From Opitutaceae bacterium (GTDB taxonomy: Bacteria > Verrucomicrobiota > Verrucomicrobiia > Opitutales > Opitutaceae): a stretch of DNA of 52,731 bases. A model generated the notes under the pieces. It saw only the letters and a program-made list of their open reading frames with translations, searched no databases and was not told the DNA's origin. Shown piece after piece: positions 42,770 to 51,414 of this stretch (position 1 is the first letter of the stretch; each line of letters starts with the position of its first letter). The stretch covers positions 1-52,731 of the forward strand of contig SYGN01000069.1 of the NCBI GenBank assembly GCA_005799525.1, written 5' to 3'. The position numbers and the translations under genes were made by a program.

Positions 42770-43948
42770 ATGAAATTCCCGCCCTCCTGCCTCCTCCTCG
42801 CGTTCAGCCTCGCCACCTCCGCCGTCGCCGCCGAACTCCCCGTCCTCAAGGTCCGCCCCCAAACCATCGACGCGAAAATCTCCGTCGGCTACGGCCTCGC
42901 GATCGCTGACGTCGATGGCGATGGCCAACCCGACATCCTCCTCGCCGACCAGAAACAGATCGTCTGGTATCGCGCTCCCAAGTGGGAGAAATTCGTGATG
43001 GCCGAAAATCTCACGCCCAAGGACAACGTCTGCATCGCCGCCCGCGACCTCGATGGCGACGGCAAGTGCGAAGTCGCGGTCGGCGCCGAATGGGCCCCCA
43101 ACGACACCGTCAACAGCGGTGCCATTTTCCTCCTCAACGCCCCCGCCGACCGCACGCAGCGCTGGGCCGCCGTCAAACTCCCCCACGAGCCCACCACGCA
43201 CCGCATGCATTGGCTGCGCGGTGCCGATGGGAAATTTTTCCTGGCCGTCCTCCCCCTCCACGGCCGTGGCAATAAAAACAACGAGGGCGTCGGCGCCGCC
43301 TTCCTGGGCTACGAATGGCCTTGGAAGGAAACCAGCCGTCCGTTCCCTCTCTTCGGTCCCGACGCCGCGCTTCACGCCACCCACAATTTCGACCTTCTCC
43401 CCGGTCGCGCCGAATCCGTCCTCGTCGCCACGAAGGAGGGCGTCCGCTCCTTCACCGCCGCCGGCGACGTGTGGTTTAATCGCATCCGCACGACCCAACC
43501 CGCCGGCGAAGTCCGCGCCGGGCGCTCACCCGGCGGCATCGCTTGGGTCGCCGCCATCGAGCCCATGCACGGCAACACCCTCGCGATCTACCGTGGCTCC
43601 GCCTCCGCCGACCTCACGTCCTCGCGCCTCGTCCTCGACGAGTCGCTCAACCAAGGCCACGGCCTCGCTACCGGTGATCTCCTCGGCACCGGCTTCGACC
43701 AAATCGTCGTCGGCTCCCGTGGTGCTGGCAAACCCGGCGACACCTTCGGCCTCAAGCTCTACGCGCCCGCCGTCGCTCCCGGTACCGGCTGGAAACTCGC
43801 CGCCCTGATCGACAACAACCAAATGGCCTGCGAAGACCTGAAAATCGCCGACCTCAACGGCGACGGTCGCCCCGACATCATCGCCGCTGGCCGCGCTACT
43901 AAAAACGTCATCATCTACTGGAACGAGACCAGCCCACCGAAACCCTGA
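42770..43948 (+). CDS. Exported FG-GAP/VCBS beta-propeller protein
   Basis: A 392-aa protein with a signal peptide (CLLLAFSLATSAVAA) from ATG 42770. Repeated calcium-binding loops ADVDGDGQPD, RDLDGDGKCE and ADLNGDGRPD mark the FG-GAP/VCBS propeller; three of the six or seven blades have a clear DxDGDG motif, the others are degenerate (TGDLLGTGFDQ). Such proteins bind ligands or act as scaffolds outside the cell, and some are lyases. It is divergent from the Tat oxidoreductase gene and convergent with the sulfatase-like gene, and belongs by theme to the sulfoglycan/carbohydrate region. A terminator-like hairpin lies 120 bases after the stop. Confidence 0.8.
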   Translation: MKFPPSCLLLAFSLATSAVAAELPVLKVRPQTIDAKISVGYGLAIADVDGDGQPDILLADQKQIVWYRAPKWEKFVMAENLTPKDNVCIAARDLDGDGKCEVAVGAEWAPNDTVNSGAIFLLNAPADRTQRWAAVKLPHEPTTHRMHWLRGADGKFFLAVLPLHGRGNKNNEGVGAAFLGYEWPWKETSRPFPLFGPDAALHATHNFDLLPGRAESVLVATKEGVRSFTAAGDVWFNRIRTTQPAGEVRAGRSPGGIAWVAAIEPMHGNTLAIYRGSASADLTSSRLVLDESLNQGHGLATGDLLGTGFDQIVVGSRGAGKPGDTFGLKLYAPAVAPGTGWKLAALIDNNQMACEDLKIADLNGDGRPDIIAAGRATKNVIIYWNETSPPKP

Positions 43949-44022
43949 CCCCACGCCCCGTCCCCCTCGTCCCGCCGAAACCGTCCTCGCTCACCCATCT
44001 TCCTGCTTAAAATCAGCGTCCG

Positions 44023-45240
44023 CTAGCCGCGCCCCGCCCGCGCGCTCAATGCTGCGATCTCCCCTCGCCTCGCCGGTTCTCCGGCGAGGTTTTTCATTTC
44101 CAGCGGGTCCTGCTCCAAATCAAAATATAACCACGGTTCTCCGTGTGCATCGAGCACGAGCTTTTTCCGGGGCGTCCGCAGACAGCGCCACACCCGATCA
44201 CACTGGTGCGGTAAGGCCACCACCGACGGCATCGAGATCACACTGTGCCGCCGCTCCGCAATCGCGTCCACGCCATCCGCCCAAGCCCGCGTCATCGCCG
44301 ACAAATCCAGGAGCGAGATCGCGTCGTCGTCCCGCCGCGCCATGACCCCGGGCGCCCGCACCAACAGCGGCACGCGCACCGCTTCCTCGTACGGCCAACC
44401 TTTCCTGAACAACCCATGCGCCCCATGCATGTCGCCGTGCACACTCGTGAAAACCACGACGACCTCAGCCGCCACCGCCTCCAGCAGCGATCCGATGGCA
44501 CGATCCGTCGCCTCGATGTGTGCGTAATACCCAGAAAGTTCCCGGCGCGCCTTCACCTCCACGTCGCCGTGCGCCGGCACATTTTCCGTCAGCACCAATC
44601 CAGCCGGATCACTCCGCGCCACGCCCGCAGCCGGCGCATCATACGGCGGGTGCGGCGCCTCGAGGCTGATCACGCCAAACCACGGCTGCTTCCCAGCACG
44701 CACCCGCTCCAACCACGCACCCGCACGCCACGCCAACACGTCGCTTTGGTAGCCGGGAAACTGCGCGGGCTGTGCCCAATCCTTCGCCGTCCCGTGCAGC
44801 CAGGGGTCGTTTAATAAAAACCCTCCCTCAAATCCCTCCCACGTTTGAAAGCCGCCGCGCGCCCCTTCCGGCACGATCAGTCGCGCCGCCGCTTCACCCA
44901 CCAACGGCACCTGCGGGTCACGCTTGCCCACCCCCCACTTCCCAAAAAACCCCGTCGCATACCCGCGCTCATTCATCTCCTGCGCAATCGTCCGCGCGCC
45001 CGCGGGCAAGGCATCGAAATAATTCCGCACGCCATTCTGCGGCGACGGCACCCCGGTCAACAGCGCCGCTCGTGCCATCGGCCCAAACGGATGCGGCGTC
45101 ACCGCCTGCGTATGGTTCACGCTCTGCGCCGCCCAAGCATCGAGGCGCGGCGTCCGCGCATTCGGATCACCCGCGTAACCACACGCCTGCGCCCGCCACT
45201 GCGTGGTGACGATCCACAAAATATTCGGCGGTGAATTCAT
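44023..45240 (-). CDS. Sulfatase-fold protein lacking catalytic residues (probable pseudoenzyme)
   Basis: A 405-aa intact gene from ATG 45240, without a signal peptide. The sulfatase scaffold is clear (NILWIV, RAALLTG at 57-63, ERGYATGFFGKWG, PHPPY at 196-200, HGDMHGAHG), but the active site is gone. The metal aspartates of the first strand read T12-T13, the formylglycine Cys/Ser is G53 with M55 for the proline, the GKWH histidine is G103, and the SDHG/SDNG aspartate is V267. The reading frame is undamaged and the scaffold is well kept, so loss of catalysis looks selected rather than simple decay. Lack of a signal peptide also sets it apart from the two active-looking sulfatases. It may bind a sulfated ligand or act as a regulator; this is inference. 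Confidence 0.8.
   Translation of the reverse strand: MNSPPNILWIVTTQWRAQACGYAGDPNARTPRLDAWAAQSVNHTQAVTPHPFGPMARAALLTGVPSPQNGVRNYFDALPAGARTIAQEMNERGYATGFFGKWGVGKRDPQVPLVGEAAARLIVPEGARGGFQTWEGFEGGFLLNDPWLHGTAKDWAQPAQFPGYQSDVLAWRAGAWLERVRAGKQPWFGVISLEAPHPPYDAPAAGVARSDPAGLVLTENVPAHGDVEVKARRELSGYYAHIEATDRAIGSLLEAVAAEVVVVFTSVHGDMHGAHGLFRKGWPYEEAVRVPLLVRAPGVMARRDDDAISLLDLSAMTRAWADGVDAIAERRHSVISMPSVVALPHQCDRVWRCLRTPRKKLVLDAHGEPWLYFDLEQDPLEMKNLAGEPARRGEIAALSARAGRG
44068..44095 (+). terminator. Possible intrinsic terminator of the FG-GAP gene, inside the converging gene
   Basis: Perfect 9-bp stem CCTCGCCGG / CCGGCGAGG with a TTCT loop, followed by TTTTTC on the + strand. It lies within the 3' end of the convergent sulfatase-like gene and 120 bases after the FG-GAP stop. 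On the - strand the same bases are coding. Confidence 0.5.
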
Positions 45241-45306
45241 GCGCACAACCTCAATTACAATTTGCCACTCCCCTTTGGCCAGCTTGGATCCCCTCCCAAC
45301 CAATTT

Positions 45307-45330
45307 CCTCCTTGGTCCTTGGTCCTTCCC
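45307..45330. repeat. TTGGTCC heptamer repeat
   Basis: CTTGGTCCTTGGTCCTTCCC, just before a pyrimidine-rich leader of the DUF1080 gene. Same family as 46621-46671. Confidence 0.6.
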
Positions 45331-45354
45331 CTCCCCCTCTCCTTTCCTTTCCCC

Positions 45355-46554
45355 ATGAAACTCCGCTCCGCCTGCCTCGTCCTCGGTCTCGCCTCGCTGC
45401 TCCCCTCGCTCAGCCCAGCCGCTCAGTCCACCGGTTCGCCGTTCTACGGCGACGCCCCCGATCGGCACCACCCGTGGTCCATCCATGACCAAAATCGCCC
45501 GCAGCCCAAACGCGTCGAGCCCGGCACGTTCAGCTCCGCCACCCAGCCCGGCACACCGCCCTCCGACGCCATTATCCTCTTCGATGGCACCTCCGCCTCA
45601 CTCGAAAAGTGGGAGGCTGACACCAAAGCCGACGCCCCGCGCGCTCCTTCGAAGTGGATCGTAAAGGATGGCGCAATGGAGTGCGTACCGAAATCCGGAT
45701 ACGTCCGCACGAAGGAACAATTCGGCGATTGCCAGCTCCACGTCGAATGGGCCGCGCCGAAAAACATCCAGGGCAACAGTCAGGGCCGCGGCAACAGCGG
45801 CATTTTCCTCATGGGTCTCGTGGAGGTTCAGGTCCTCGACAACTACAACAACCCGACCTACGCCGACGGTTTCGCCGCCTCCGTCTACGGCATCAATCCT
45901 CCGCTCGCGAACGCCCTCCACGCTCCCGGGGAATACCAAATGATCGATATCATCTTCCGTCGCCCCGTCTACGAGGGCACCAAGGTCCTCGATCCCGGCT
46001 ACCTCACCGTCTTCTGCAACGGCGTCCTCGTGCAGGACCACACGCCCCTCGAAGGCCCGGGCGGTCACCAGAAACGCTCGGTCGCCGGTCCCTTCCCCGC
46101 GCAGGGCCCGCTCAAGCTCCAAGACCACGGCAATCCCGTTCGCTTCCGCAATATCTGGTATCGCCCCCTGCCCGCCCGTTCCGTCGAGGGCGGCACCGAT
46201 GGCTTCCTCACCGCCGAGGCCACCACCCTCAAGCGCAAGGCCATCGCCGCCACCCTCCGCGCCGACGCCGCGAAACTTTCCGGCACCGCCCAAATGCTCC
46301 GCCTCGCTGAATCCCTCGTCTACGAAGACGAAGCCGCCACGCACGCGCAGGTCGAAACATTCGCGACAACCTACGCCGCCAACATCCAAACCCTCGCGTC
46401 CACCGAACGCTCGGCCAAGAAAAACGAAGTCCAATCGGTTATCCGCGCCCTCCAGTACCTCGGAAAATCCGCCGTTCTGCCGACCACCTTCGGGCCGCGC
46501 ACGACCCTAGAATCTGTGGTCAAAGCCGAGGGCTGGGACAAAGTGAAAAAATAA
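45355..46554 (+). CDS. Exported DUF1080 (3-keto-disaccharide hydrolase domain) protein
   Basis: A 399-aa protein with a signal peptide (ACLVLGLASLLPSLSPAAQS) from ATG 45355. The DUF1080 concanavalin-like domain covers about residues 60-275, with IILFDGTS, WIVKDGAMECVP, FGDCQLHVEW, GRGNSGIFLMG and DPGYLTVFCNGVLVQDH. Members have been linked to hydrolysis or elimination of 3-keto-glycosides made by Gfo/Idh/MocA-type dehydrogenases, two of which (one exported) are close by. The C-terminal 100 residues are helical and unlike the domain; their role is unknown. The gene is divergent from the sulfatase-like pseudoenzyme gene. A hairpin follows directly after the stop. Confidence 0.85.
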   Translation: MKLRSACLVLGLASLLPSLSPAAQSTGSPFYGDAPDRHHPWSIHDQNRPQPKRVEPGTFSSATQPGTPPSDAIILFDGTSASLEKWEADTKADAPRAPSKWIVKDGAMECVPKSGYVRTKEQFGDCQLHVEWAAPKNIQGNSQGRGNSGIFLMGLVEVQVLDNYNNPTYADGFAASVYGINPPLANALHAPGEYQMIDIIFRRPVYEGTKVLDPGYLTVFCNGVLVQDHTPLEGPGGHQKRSVAGPFPAQGPLKLQDHGNPVRFRNIWYRPLPARSVEGGTDGFLTAEATTLKRKAIAATLRADAAKLSGTAQMLRLAESLVYEDEAATHAQVETFATTYAANIQTLASTERSAKKNEVQSVIRALQYLGKSAVLPTTFGPRTTLESVVKAEGWDKVKK

Positions 46555-46573
46555 CGCGAGGGGTGACCTCGCG
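46555..46573. repeat. REP-type hairpin after the DUF1080 gene
   Basis: Perfect 7-bp stem CGCGAGG / CCTCGCG with GGTGA loop, starting directly after the stop codon; no T tract. It could also halt exonucleases at the mRNA end. Confidence 0.5.
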
Positions 46574-46620
46574 TCGCAACCCACCCATCCGTCCCGCAAT
46601 TTTCTTCCGCCTCCGCCCTT

Positions 46621-46671
46621 GGCCATTGGTCCTCGGTCCTTGGTCCTTGGTCCTTGGTCCTTGGTCATTCC
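46621..46671. repeat. TTGGTCC heptamer repeat, longest copy
   Basis: Five or more tandem TTGGTCC units with small changes (TCGGTCC, TTGGTCA). It lies between the DUF1080 and dienelactone hydrolase genes and overlaps the longest open frame of the latter. Confidence 0.7.
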
Positions 46672-46698
46672 CCAATCTCCGTCCCCTCCCTCCCTCCC

Positions 46699-47478
46699 TT
46701 GACCCTCCAAGAAACCGCCCCGGTCGATCTCGCCACGCCCTCCGGTACCATGCGGACCTACCTTTTCCGTCCCCAAGCACCCGGCCGCTATCCCGGCCTC
46801 GTGCTCTACTCGGAAATATTTCAAGTCACCGCACCCATCCGCCGAACCGCCGCGCTGCTCGCCGGCCATGGCTTCGTCGTCGCCGTCCCGGAAATTTACC
46901 ACGAATTCGAGCCCGCCGGCACCGTGCTCGCCTACGATCAAGCCGGCGCCGATCGCGGCAACGCCCTCAAGACCACCAAGGAACTCGCCGCCTACGACGC
47001 CGACGCCCGCGCGGTCCTCGCCTTCCTAAAAACGTCCGAGCACTGCACCGGCAAACTCGGCGTGCTCGGCATCTGCATCGGCGGCCACCTCGCCTTCCGC
47101 GCTGCCATGAATTCTGACGTGCTCGCCGCCACCTGTTGCTACGCGACCGACATCCACAAACGCGGCCTCGGCGCAGGCCTGAACGACAACAGCCTCGACC
47201 GCATCCCCGAGATCAAAGGCGAACTGCTCATGATCTTCGGTCGCCAAGATCCGCACGTCCCGCTCGCAGGCCGCGTCAAAATTCAAGCGGCCCTCAACGC
47301 CGCCGGCACGAATTTCACGTGGCACGAATTCAACGGCGCCCACGCCTTCCTCCGCGACGAGGGCTACCGCTACGACCCCGAACTCGCCCTCCAGAGTTAC
47401 GGCCTCGCACTGAATCTCTTCCGTCGGAAACTCGGCGAGAGCGACCAGCGCACCGCCGCCCCAAGCGGCCCAGCCTAG
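46699..47478 (+). CDS. Dienelactone hydrolase-family protein
   Basis: About 259 aa of alpha/beta-hydrolase. TTG 46699 is chosen because the longer frame starts inside a TTGGTCC repeat; ATG 46750 is possible but would cut the first strand. The catalytic triad of dienelactone hydrolases is visible: C126 in GICIGG, D184 in GRQDPHVP and H215 in NGAHAFLRDE. The N-terminal part (YLFRPQAPGRYPGLVLYSEIF) is typical of the family. These cytoplasmic enzymes open lactones or related esters. It follows the DUF1080 gene, so a lactone made by sugar oxidation is a possible substrate, but this is inference. No signal peptide is seen. Confidence 0.85.
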   Translation: MTLQETAPVDLATPSGTMRTYLFRPQAPGRYPGLVLYSEIFQVTAPIRRTAALLAGHGFVVAVPEIYHEFEPAGTVLAYDQAGADRGNALKTTKELAAYDADARAVLAFLKTSEHCTGKLGVLGICIGGHLAFRAAMNSDVLAATCCYATDIHKRGLGAGLNDNSLDRIPEIKGELLMIFGRQDPHVPLAGRVKIQAALNAAGTNFTWHEFNGAHAFLRDEGYRYDPELALQSYGLALNLFRRKLGESDQRTAAPSGPA

Positions 47479-47536
47479 ACCAAGCACAGACGTTTTGCGT
47501 CGTCGTTCGAGCTCTGCCCTACACTTCGCCGGCGTG

Positions 47537-47563
47537 GTAGGCAGCGAGCTTGCGCTCGTGGGC
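47537..47563. repeat. GTAGGCAGCGAGC-type REP
   Basis: GTAGGCAGCGAGCTTGCGCT followed by CGTGGGC: GCGAGC / GCTCG inverted pair with a short loop. It lies in the convergent gap between the hydrolase and the coiled-coil gene, followed by a second small hairpin (GGCGGA CTGCC TCCGCC). Confidence 0.5.
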
Positions 47564-47669
47564 AGGCGGACCAGCGCCCAAAGGCGGACTGCCTCCGCCG
47601 CCTACGGAAAAATGCCTAACAGGTTCTCCTCGGCGCCGGGCCCGCAACCTTACGCCCAGCGCCAAAAAC

Positions 47670-49097
47670 TCATTGCATCTTCAGCGGCAGCGCCCGGGCC
47701 CGCGCCGCGAAACTATCCAGCACCGCACCCGTCCGTTGCGCCGCAATATCGTCGCCAGTTCGGACGCTCTGCAACGGCGTGAAATCTTTCAACACCGCGC
47801 AATAGTCGCTGTTGACCATCATGCCGAGCAACTCACCCGTTTTGCTGAGCACCAAATCACCCCGCGAAGGAGCGAAGTCGCCAAACAGTCGCTTGAAAAA
47901 CCGATTGTCCACTCGCACGAAGCCAGGTTGGGCCGCATCCAGCTTGAAGGCCACCTCCCCGTAGCCCTTGCCACCACCACTGATCAAGACGGCCTCGGAA
48001 AATTTGAAGGGATCCGCTGCCAACGAATAAACTTTCACACCGAGAGACCCTGCCTGCGCAGCCGCGATCGGCAGCACCACGATGCGCGGATCGTGCGCGA
48101 GGAAATGCATCACCCCGGCCACGCCGCGATAGGCGGGCCCATGAGAATACTCCACGGATAGTTTCTCCCAGTCGGGATTATTTTCGGCCGCCACCGCCAG
48201 CACGGTATCCTCGGCATGGAGCAAAGCGTAAATCTGCCGCCCATCCGTCACCAACACCGTCGCCGACTCCTTCGCTTTGCTCACGGGCCCTAGGAGCCCT
48301 TTGCGGGTCGCGGCGAACGTCGCATTCACGCGGTTCGCGAGAAAATCACTGAACAACACATTCACGTTAATCGGCCGATTGTCGCGGATCTCCTTGGTCA
48401 GCTCGCCGGACTTTTCCGCCAACTGCCCGACACCTTGCGCCAGCTGCGTCGCGGTTTCCTGCACCTTCGCCCGCTCCTGCCGCTCGACTTGGACTTGAGT
48501 CTTCAACTCTACAGCCTGGTCTTTGAGCTCTTTTTTTTGCTGCTCACCGACCATCACCGCGACCGTGAGCCCCTCGATCTGCTTGCGCGCCTCGCCTTGT
48601 TCTTTTTCCCGCTTCATTTCCAGCGCGGCGAGGGCCTGTTTTTGACGTTCCGCCTCGGCCCGTTTCTCGGCGAGCTCCCGTTGCAATTGCGCGAGCTGCT
48701 CCTTAGTCAATACCGCGTCCTGCGTGGCGGCGGCGACTTTTCTCCCCAAGTCCGCGGCCGTCCGCTGGGTCTCGACCAAACTCGTCGCGAGCGTGTTTTT
48801 TTCGGCGGAAAGTTTCGTGCTTTCGGACCGGAGCGCGGTGAGGCTTTGTTCACGCGCCATCAGCGCCGCATCACTCGTCTGCAGTTTGTCCACCAATTGG
48901 TCGCGCGACGCCTTCTCGTCGGCTAACGAATCACGCAGGGCGGCGAGGAGATCCTGCTCCTTGGTCGTAGCGTTCGCCGCGAGTTCGGGCACCGGGGCCT
49001 GCTTCGCCCGCGCCGGCTCCGCAGTCTCCCAACGCGTCAACGCGAGGAGATTGAGCAGCAGAAAATCACAGAGGATCAGCAGCAGGGTGCGGTTCAT
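47670..49097 (-). CDS. Membrane-anchored coiled-coil protein with a C-terminal beta domain
   Basis: A 475-aa protein. Residues 3-20 are a single membrane anchor (LLLILCDFLLLNLLALT). Residues 45-240 form a long coiled coil rich in Glu, Lys, Gln and Ala. Residues 250-475 are a globular beta-rich domain. Its layout and the stretch DLVLSKTGELLGMMVNS recall trypsin-like folds, but I see no GNSGG nucleophile motif, so it may be a non-catalytic relative. The start overlaps the stop of the membrane protein gene upstream (ATGA), so the two are made together and probably form a complex at the cell membrane. I do not recognise the family. Confidence 0.65.
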   Translation of the reverse strand: MNRTLLLILCDFLLLNLLALTRWETAEPARAKQAPVPELAANATTKEQDLLAALRDSLADEKASRDQLVDKLQTSDAALMAREQSLTALRSESTKLSAEKNTLATSLVETQRTAADLGRKVAAATQDAVLTKEQLAQLQRELAEKRAEAERQKQALAALEMKREKEQGEARKQIEGLTVAVMVGEQQKKELKDQAVELKTQVQVERQERAKVQETATQLAQGVGQLAEKSGELTKEIRDNRPINVNVLFSDFLANRVNATFAATRKGLLGPVSKAKESATVLVTDGRQIYALLHAEDTVLAVAAENNPDWEKLSVEYSHGPAYRGVAGVMHFLAHDPRIVVLPIAAAQAGSLGVKVYSLAADPFKFSEAVLISGGGKGYGEVAFKLDAAQPGFVRVDNRFFKRLFGDFAPSRGDLVLSKTGELLGMMVNSDYCAVLKDFTPLQSVRTGDDIAAQRTGAVLDSFAARARALPLKMQ

Positions 49098-50758
49098 GAC
49101 GAGAGCTTGCCCTCGGCTTGCGACTCAATGATGAGCTCCCGCTTGTAGGGGCGCACATGGCGAATTTTCACAAGCGCAACGCAGGTAATGCCGAACAGAT
49201 TCGAAGCATAGGCGGCGAGCAGGTCTGGCTCGATCACCCGGAGCACTTGGAGCACGAGCGCCGTCGCCGTGCCTCCGATCCCGATGTAGAGTCCGACATC
49301 GAACAGGTTCTCCTCGTTTTCCATCAGCCGGAGCTTCACGAGCGGCGGGAGCGGCTGCCGGGCGATTTCCCTGATTTTCACGAGGCAGACAAAATACATC
49401 GCGACTTGGAGCGCCGCAAAAAAACCAATGGAGAGCAGGGTGGAGGTGGACATAGAGGCGGTGGGTTGAGCGTTCGGTAGACTGGAAATTTCAGTGGTGG
49501 CGATGAGCACGGGCAGATTGAGGCGGAGCTGAAATTCCGACGGGGGGGCCGCTTTCACCAGAAACGGCTCCGTCGCGACGATCAGCAACGCCGCAAACAG
49601 CACGGCCAGCAGCCCGCTGCGCATCCGTGGCCGCGCCGCGGCCGGCAAGCGGAAATCGCGGGGCGAGTCCAACCAACGGTCGAGCCCGCGCAGCGCGAGC
49701 CAGACACCCAGAGCGTAGCCAAGGTATTTACTCAAGAGCGTCAGCTGCGGATGCAGCAGCGCAAACGACGAGACCGCATCCAGCACGATCCCGCTCGCAC
49801 GATTGACGGGCACTTGGCGCGAAGTCAGCAGCCGCACTGCGCCTTGCCCTTGGCCGAGCGCGAGCCGCAGATCGTCCAGTCCATTCTTACCAAACAAAAT
49901 CAAGTAACTCGCCACCCGATCCGCCGAATCAGAAAACAGCGCCGCCGAGTAGATCAAAGGCAACTGATCCGGCGCGACGCGGGCGAGGTGCGCAAACTCG
50001 CTCACCGTCTTCGTGCTCTCCGCCCGACGGAGCAGTTCACATAACTGCGTCCAATCCAGTCGGCGACCGAGCGACAGCAGGTCCATGAAAAATGGCTCGA
50101 GCTCACCGAGCTGTTTCTTCGTCACCGCCGCCTCCGCGAGCGCGCGCAATTCTCGCTGGAGCGGCGGCGAAAGCCGCTCTCCTTGGTAGAGCAAACCCGT
50201 CAAGAGGATCAGCGCGTCCAGCGGCTGTCCGCCAGCCCGCGCAGCCGGAACGAACCGACCCGTTGTCGTCACATCGCGCGTCAACAGCAGTGACTGCACC
50301 CCGAGGGAGCCCGTGTTGCCCAAGTAAGCACGGAGTTTGGCCCGCGCCGCTTCCGGTATGAAAAAGGTCAGGACTGGCGTGCTCGCCCGCCGACCCGTGT
50401 CGGTCCGCAGGTTGAAAAGCGGACCGAGAAACGGATCCCACCCACCCCACGCGACTAATGCCGGCAGCCGCGACGAGAGCGTGCCGATCGCGATCGCCAG
50501 AGCGGGTGCCCGCGGGTCGTCCATCGCTTGCGCGGCCGCGAGCACGAGAGCCGCCGGACCCGTCTTCTCCAAATCAACCAGATCGCGGCCGAAGGCACCC
50601 AAGCTCGGCGTGTCGGCTCCGGCAGCGCGCAGCAACGCCGGACTCACCGACTTCAGATTGGCCGGCAACATCCACGCCGCCGACGCCAACACCAACCCGG
50701 CGATCACCTGCGCAATCGCGGCAATCGGCTTCGTGGACGTGGGGGCAGGGGCGCTCAT
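49094..50758 (-). CDS. Polytopic membrane protein of unknown function
   Basis: A 554-aa protein from ATG 50758. A first membrane helix (AQVIAGLVLASAAWML) is followed by a large helical soluble domain (residues 40-335). At least four more helices lie in the C-terminal third (around YLGYALGVWLALRGL, LLAVLFAALLIVATEP, IGFFAALQVAMYFVC and IGIGGTATALVLQVL), with a short charged tail. No known motif is seen. Its stop overlaps the start of the coiled-coil gene (ATGA). The pair looks like a membrane complex of one polytopic and one anchored coiled-coil subunit, perhaps for envelope organisation; this is inference only. It is divergent from the peptide deformylase gene, 62 bases away. Confidence 0.65.
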   Translation of the reverse strand: MSAPAPTSTKPIAAIAQVIAGLVLASAAWMLPANLKSVSPALLRAAGADTPSLGAFGRDLVDLEKTGPAALVLAAAQAMDDPRAPALAIAIGTLSSRLPALVAWGGWDPFLGPLFNLRTDTGRRASTPVLTFFIPEAARAKLRAYLGNTGSLGVQSLLLTRDVTTTGRFVPAARAGGQPLDALILLTGLLYQGERLSPPLQRELRALAEAAVTKKQLGELEPFFMDLLSLGRRLDWTQLCELLRRAESTKTVSEFAHLARVAPDQLPLIYSAALFSDSADRVASYLILFGKNGLDDLRLALGQGQGAVRLLTSRQVPVNRASGIVLDAVSSFALLHPQLTLLSKYLGYALGVWLALRGLDRWLDSPRDFRLPAAARPRMRSGLLAVLFAALLIVATEPFLVKAAPPSEFQLRLNLPVLIATTEISSLPNAQPTASMSTSTLLSIGFFAALQVAMYFVCLVKIREIARQPLPPLVKLRLMENEENLFDVGLYIGIGGTATALVLQVLRVIEPDLLAAYASNLFGITCVALVKIRHVRPYKRELIIESQAEGKLSS

Positions 50759-50820
50759 CGGCGTTAAGTATTGGTTTGCGGGCGTCGGATGCAAACCCAC
50801 GCTCACGGCTACACCGACCG

Positions 50821-51414
50821 ATGTCTCTGCGAATTGTTCACTACAACGATCCCATCTTGCGAAAAAAAGGCGTGCGTATCTCCGCCTTCGACGCCGACCT
50901 CGCCACGCTCGCTCGCGAGATGATCGCCACCATGCACGCGGCCGCAGGCATCGGCCTCGCCGCTCAGCAAATTGGCCGCGCCCTCCAGCTCTGCGTGATC
51001 GACCTCCGTGACGCGGAGCCCGATTTCACGTGGGAGCTCGACGGCGTCAAACTGCCCCTCGACCTCATCATGCCGATGACGATCGCCAATCCCGAGATCA
51101 CCGTCACCCGCGGCACTGCCGCCTATCTTTACGAGGAGGGCTGCCTTTCTTTTCCTAAAATCCGCGGCGACATCTCCCGCCCCGACGCGATCACGGTAAA
51201 ATTCCAAGATGAACGGGGCGTGCCCCACGTGCTTACCTGCGACGGCCTTTTCGCCCGCTGCATCCAGCACGAAACCGATCACCTCAACGGTGTCCTGTTC
51301 ATCGACCTGATGGCGAAGAAAGTCCGCGCCAACGTCGACGAGGCGGTCAAGGCGCTCGTCAAAGCCACGCGCGAAGCAGCGAAAATAAAATCTCTCCATG
51401 AGCCAAAAATCTGA
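50821..51414 (+). CDS. def: Peptide deformylase
   Basis: A 197-aa protein with all three family motifs: GIGLAAQQIG (motif 1), EGCLSFP with metal ligand C108 (motif 2), and QHETDHLNG with H150, E151 and H154 (motif 3). It removes the formyl group from the N-terminal methionine of new proteins, using Fe(II) or a similar metal, at the ribosome exit. The start at ATG 50821 gives the usual N-terminus (LRIVHYNDPILRKKG). The longer frame upstream is the antisense of the neighbouring gene. It overlaps the next gene by 17 bases. The protein is somewhat longer than the typical 165-180 aa because of an insertion before motif 2 (LDLIMPM region) and a helical tail. Confidence 0.95.
   Translation: MSLRIVHYNDPILRKKGVRISAFDADLATLAREMIATMHAAAGIGLAAQQIGRALQLCVIDLRDAEPDFTWELDGVKLPLDLIMPMTIANPEITVTRGTAAYLYEEGCLSFPKIRGDISRPDAITVKFQDERGVPHVLTCDGLFARCIQHETDHLNGVLFIDLMAKKVRANVDEAVKALVKATREAAKIKSLHEPKI

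Noticed and set aside
46621-46671. Possible CRISPR array.
   Set aside because: The unit is only 7 bases, with no spacers and no cas genes; it is a heptamer tandem repeat.
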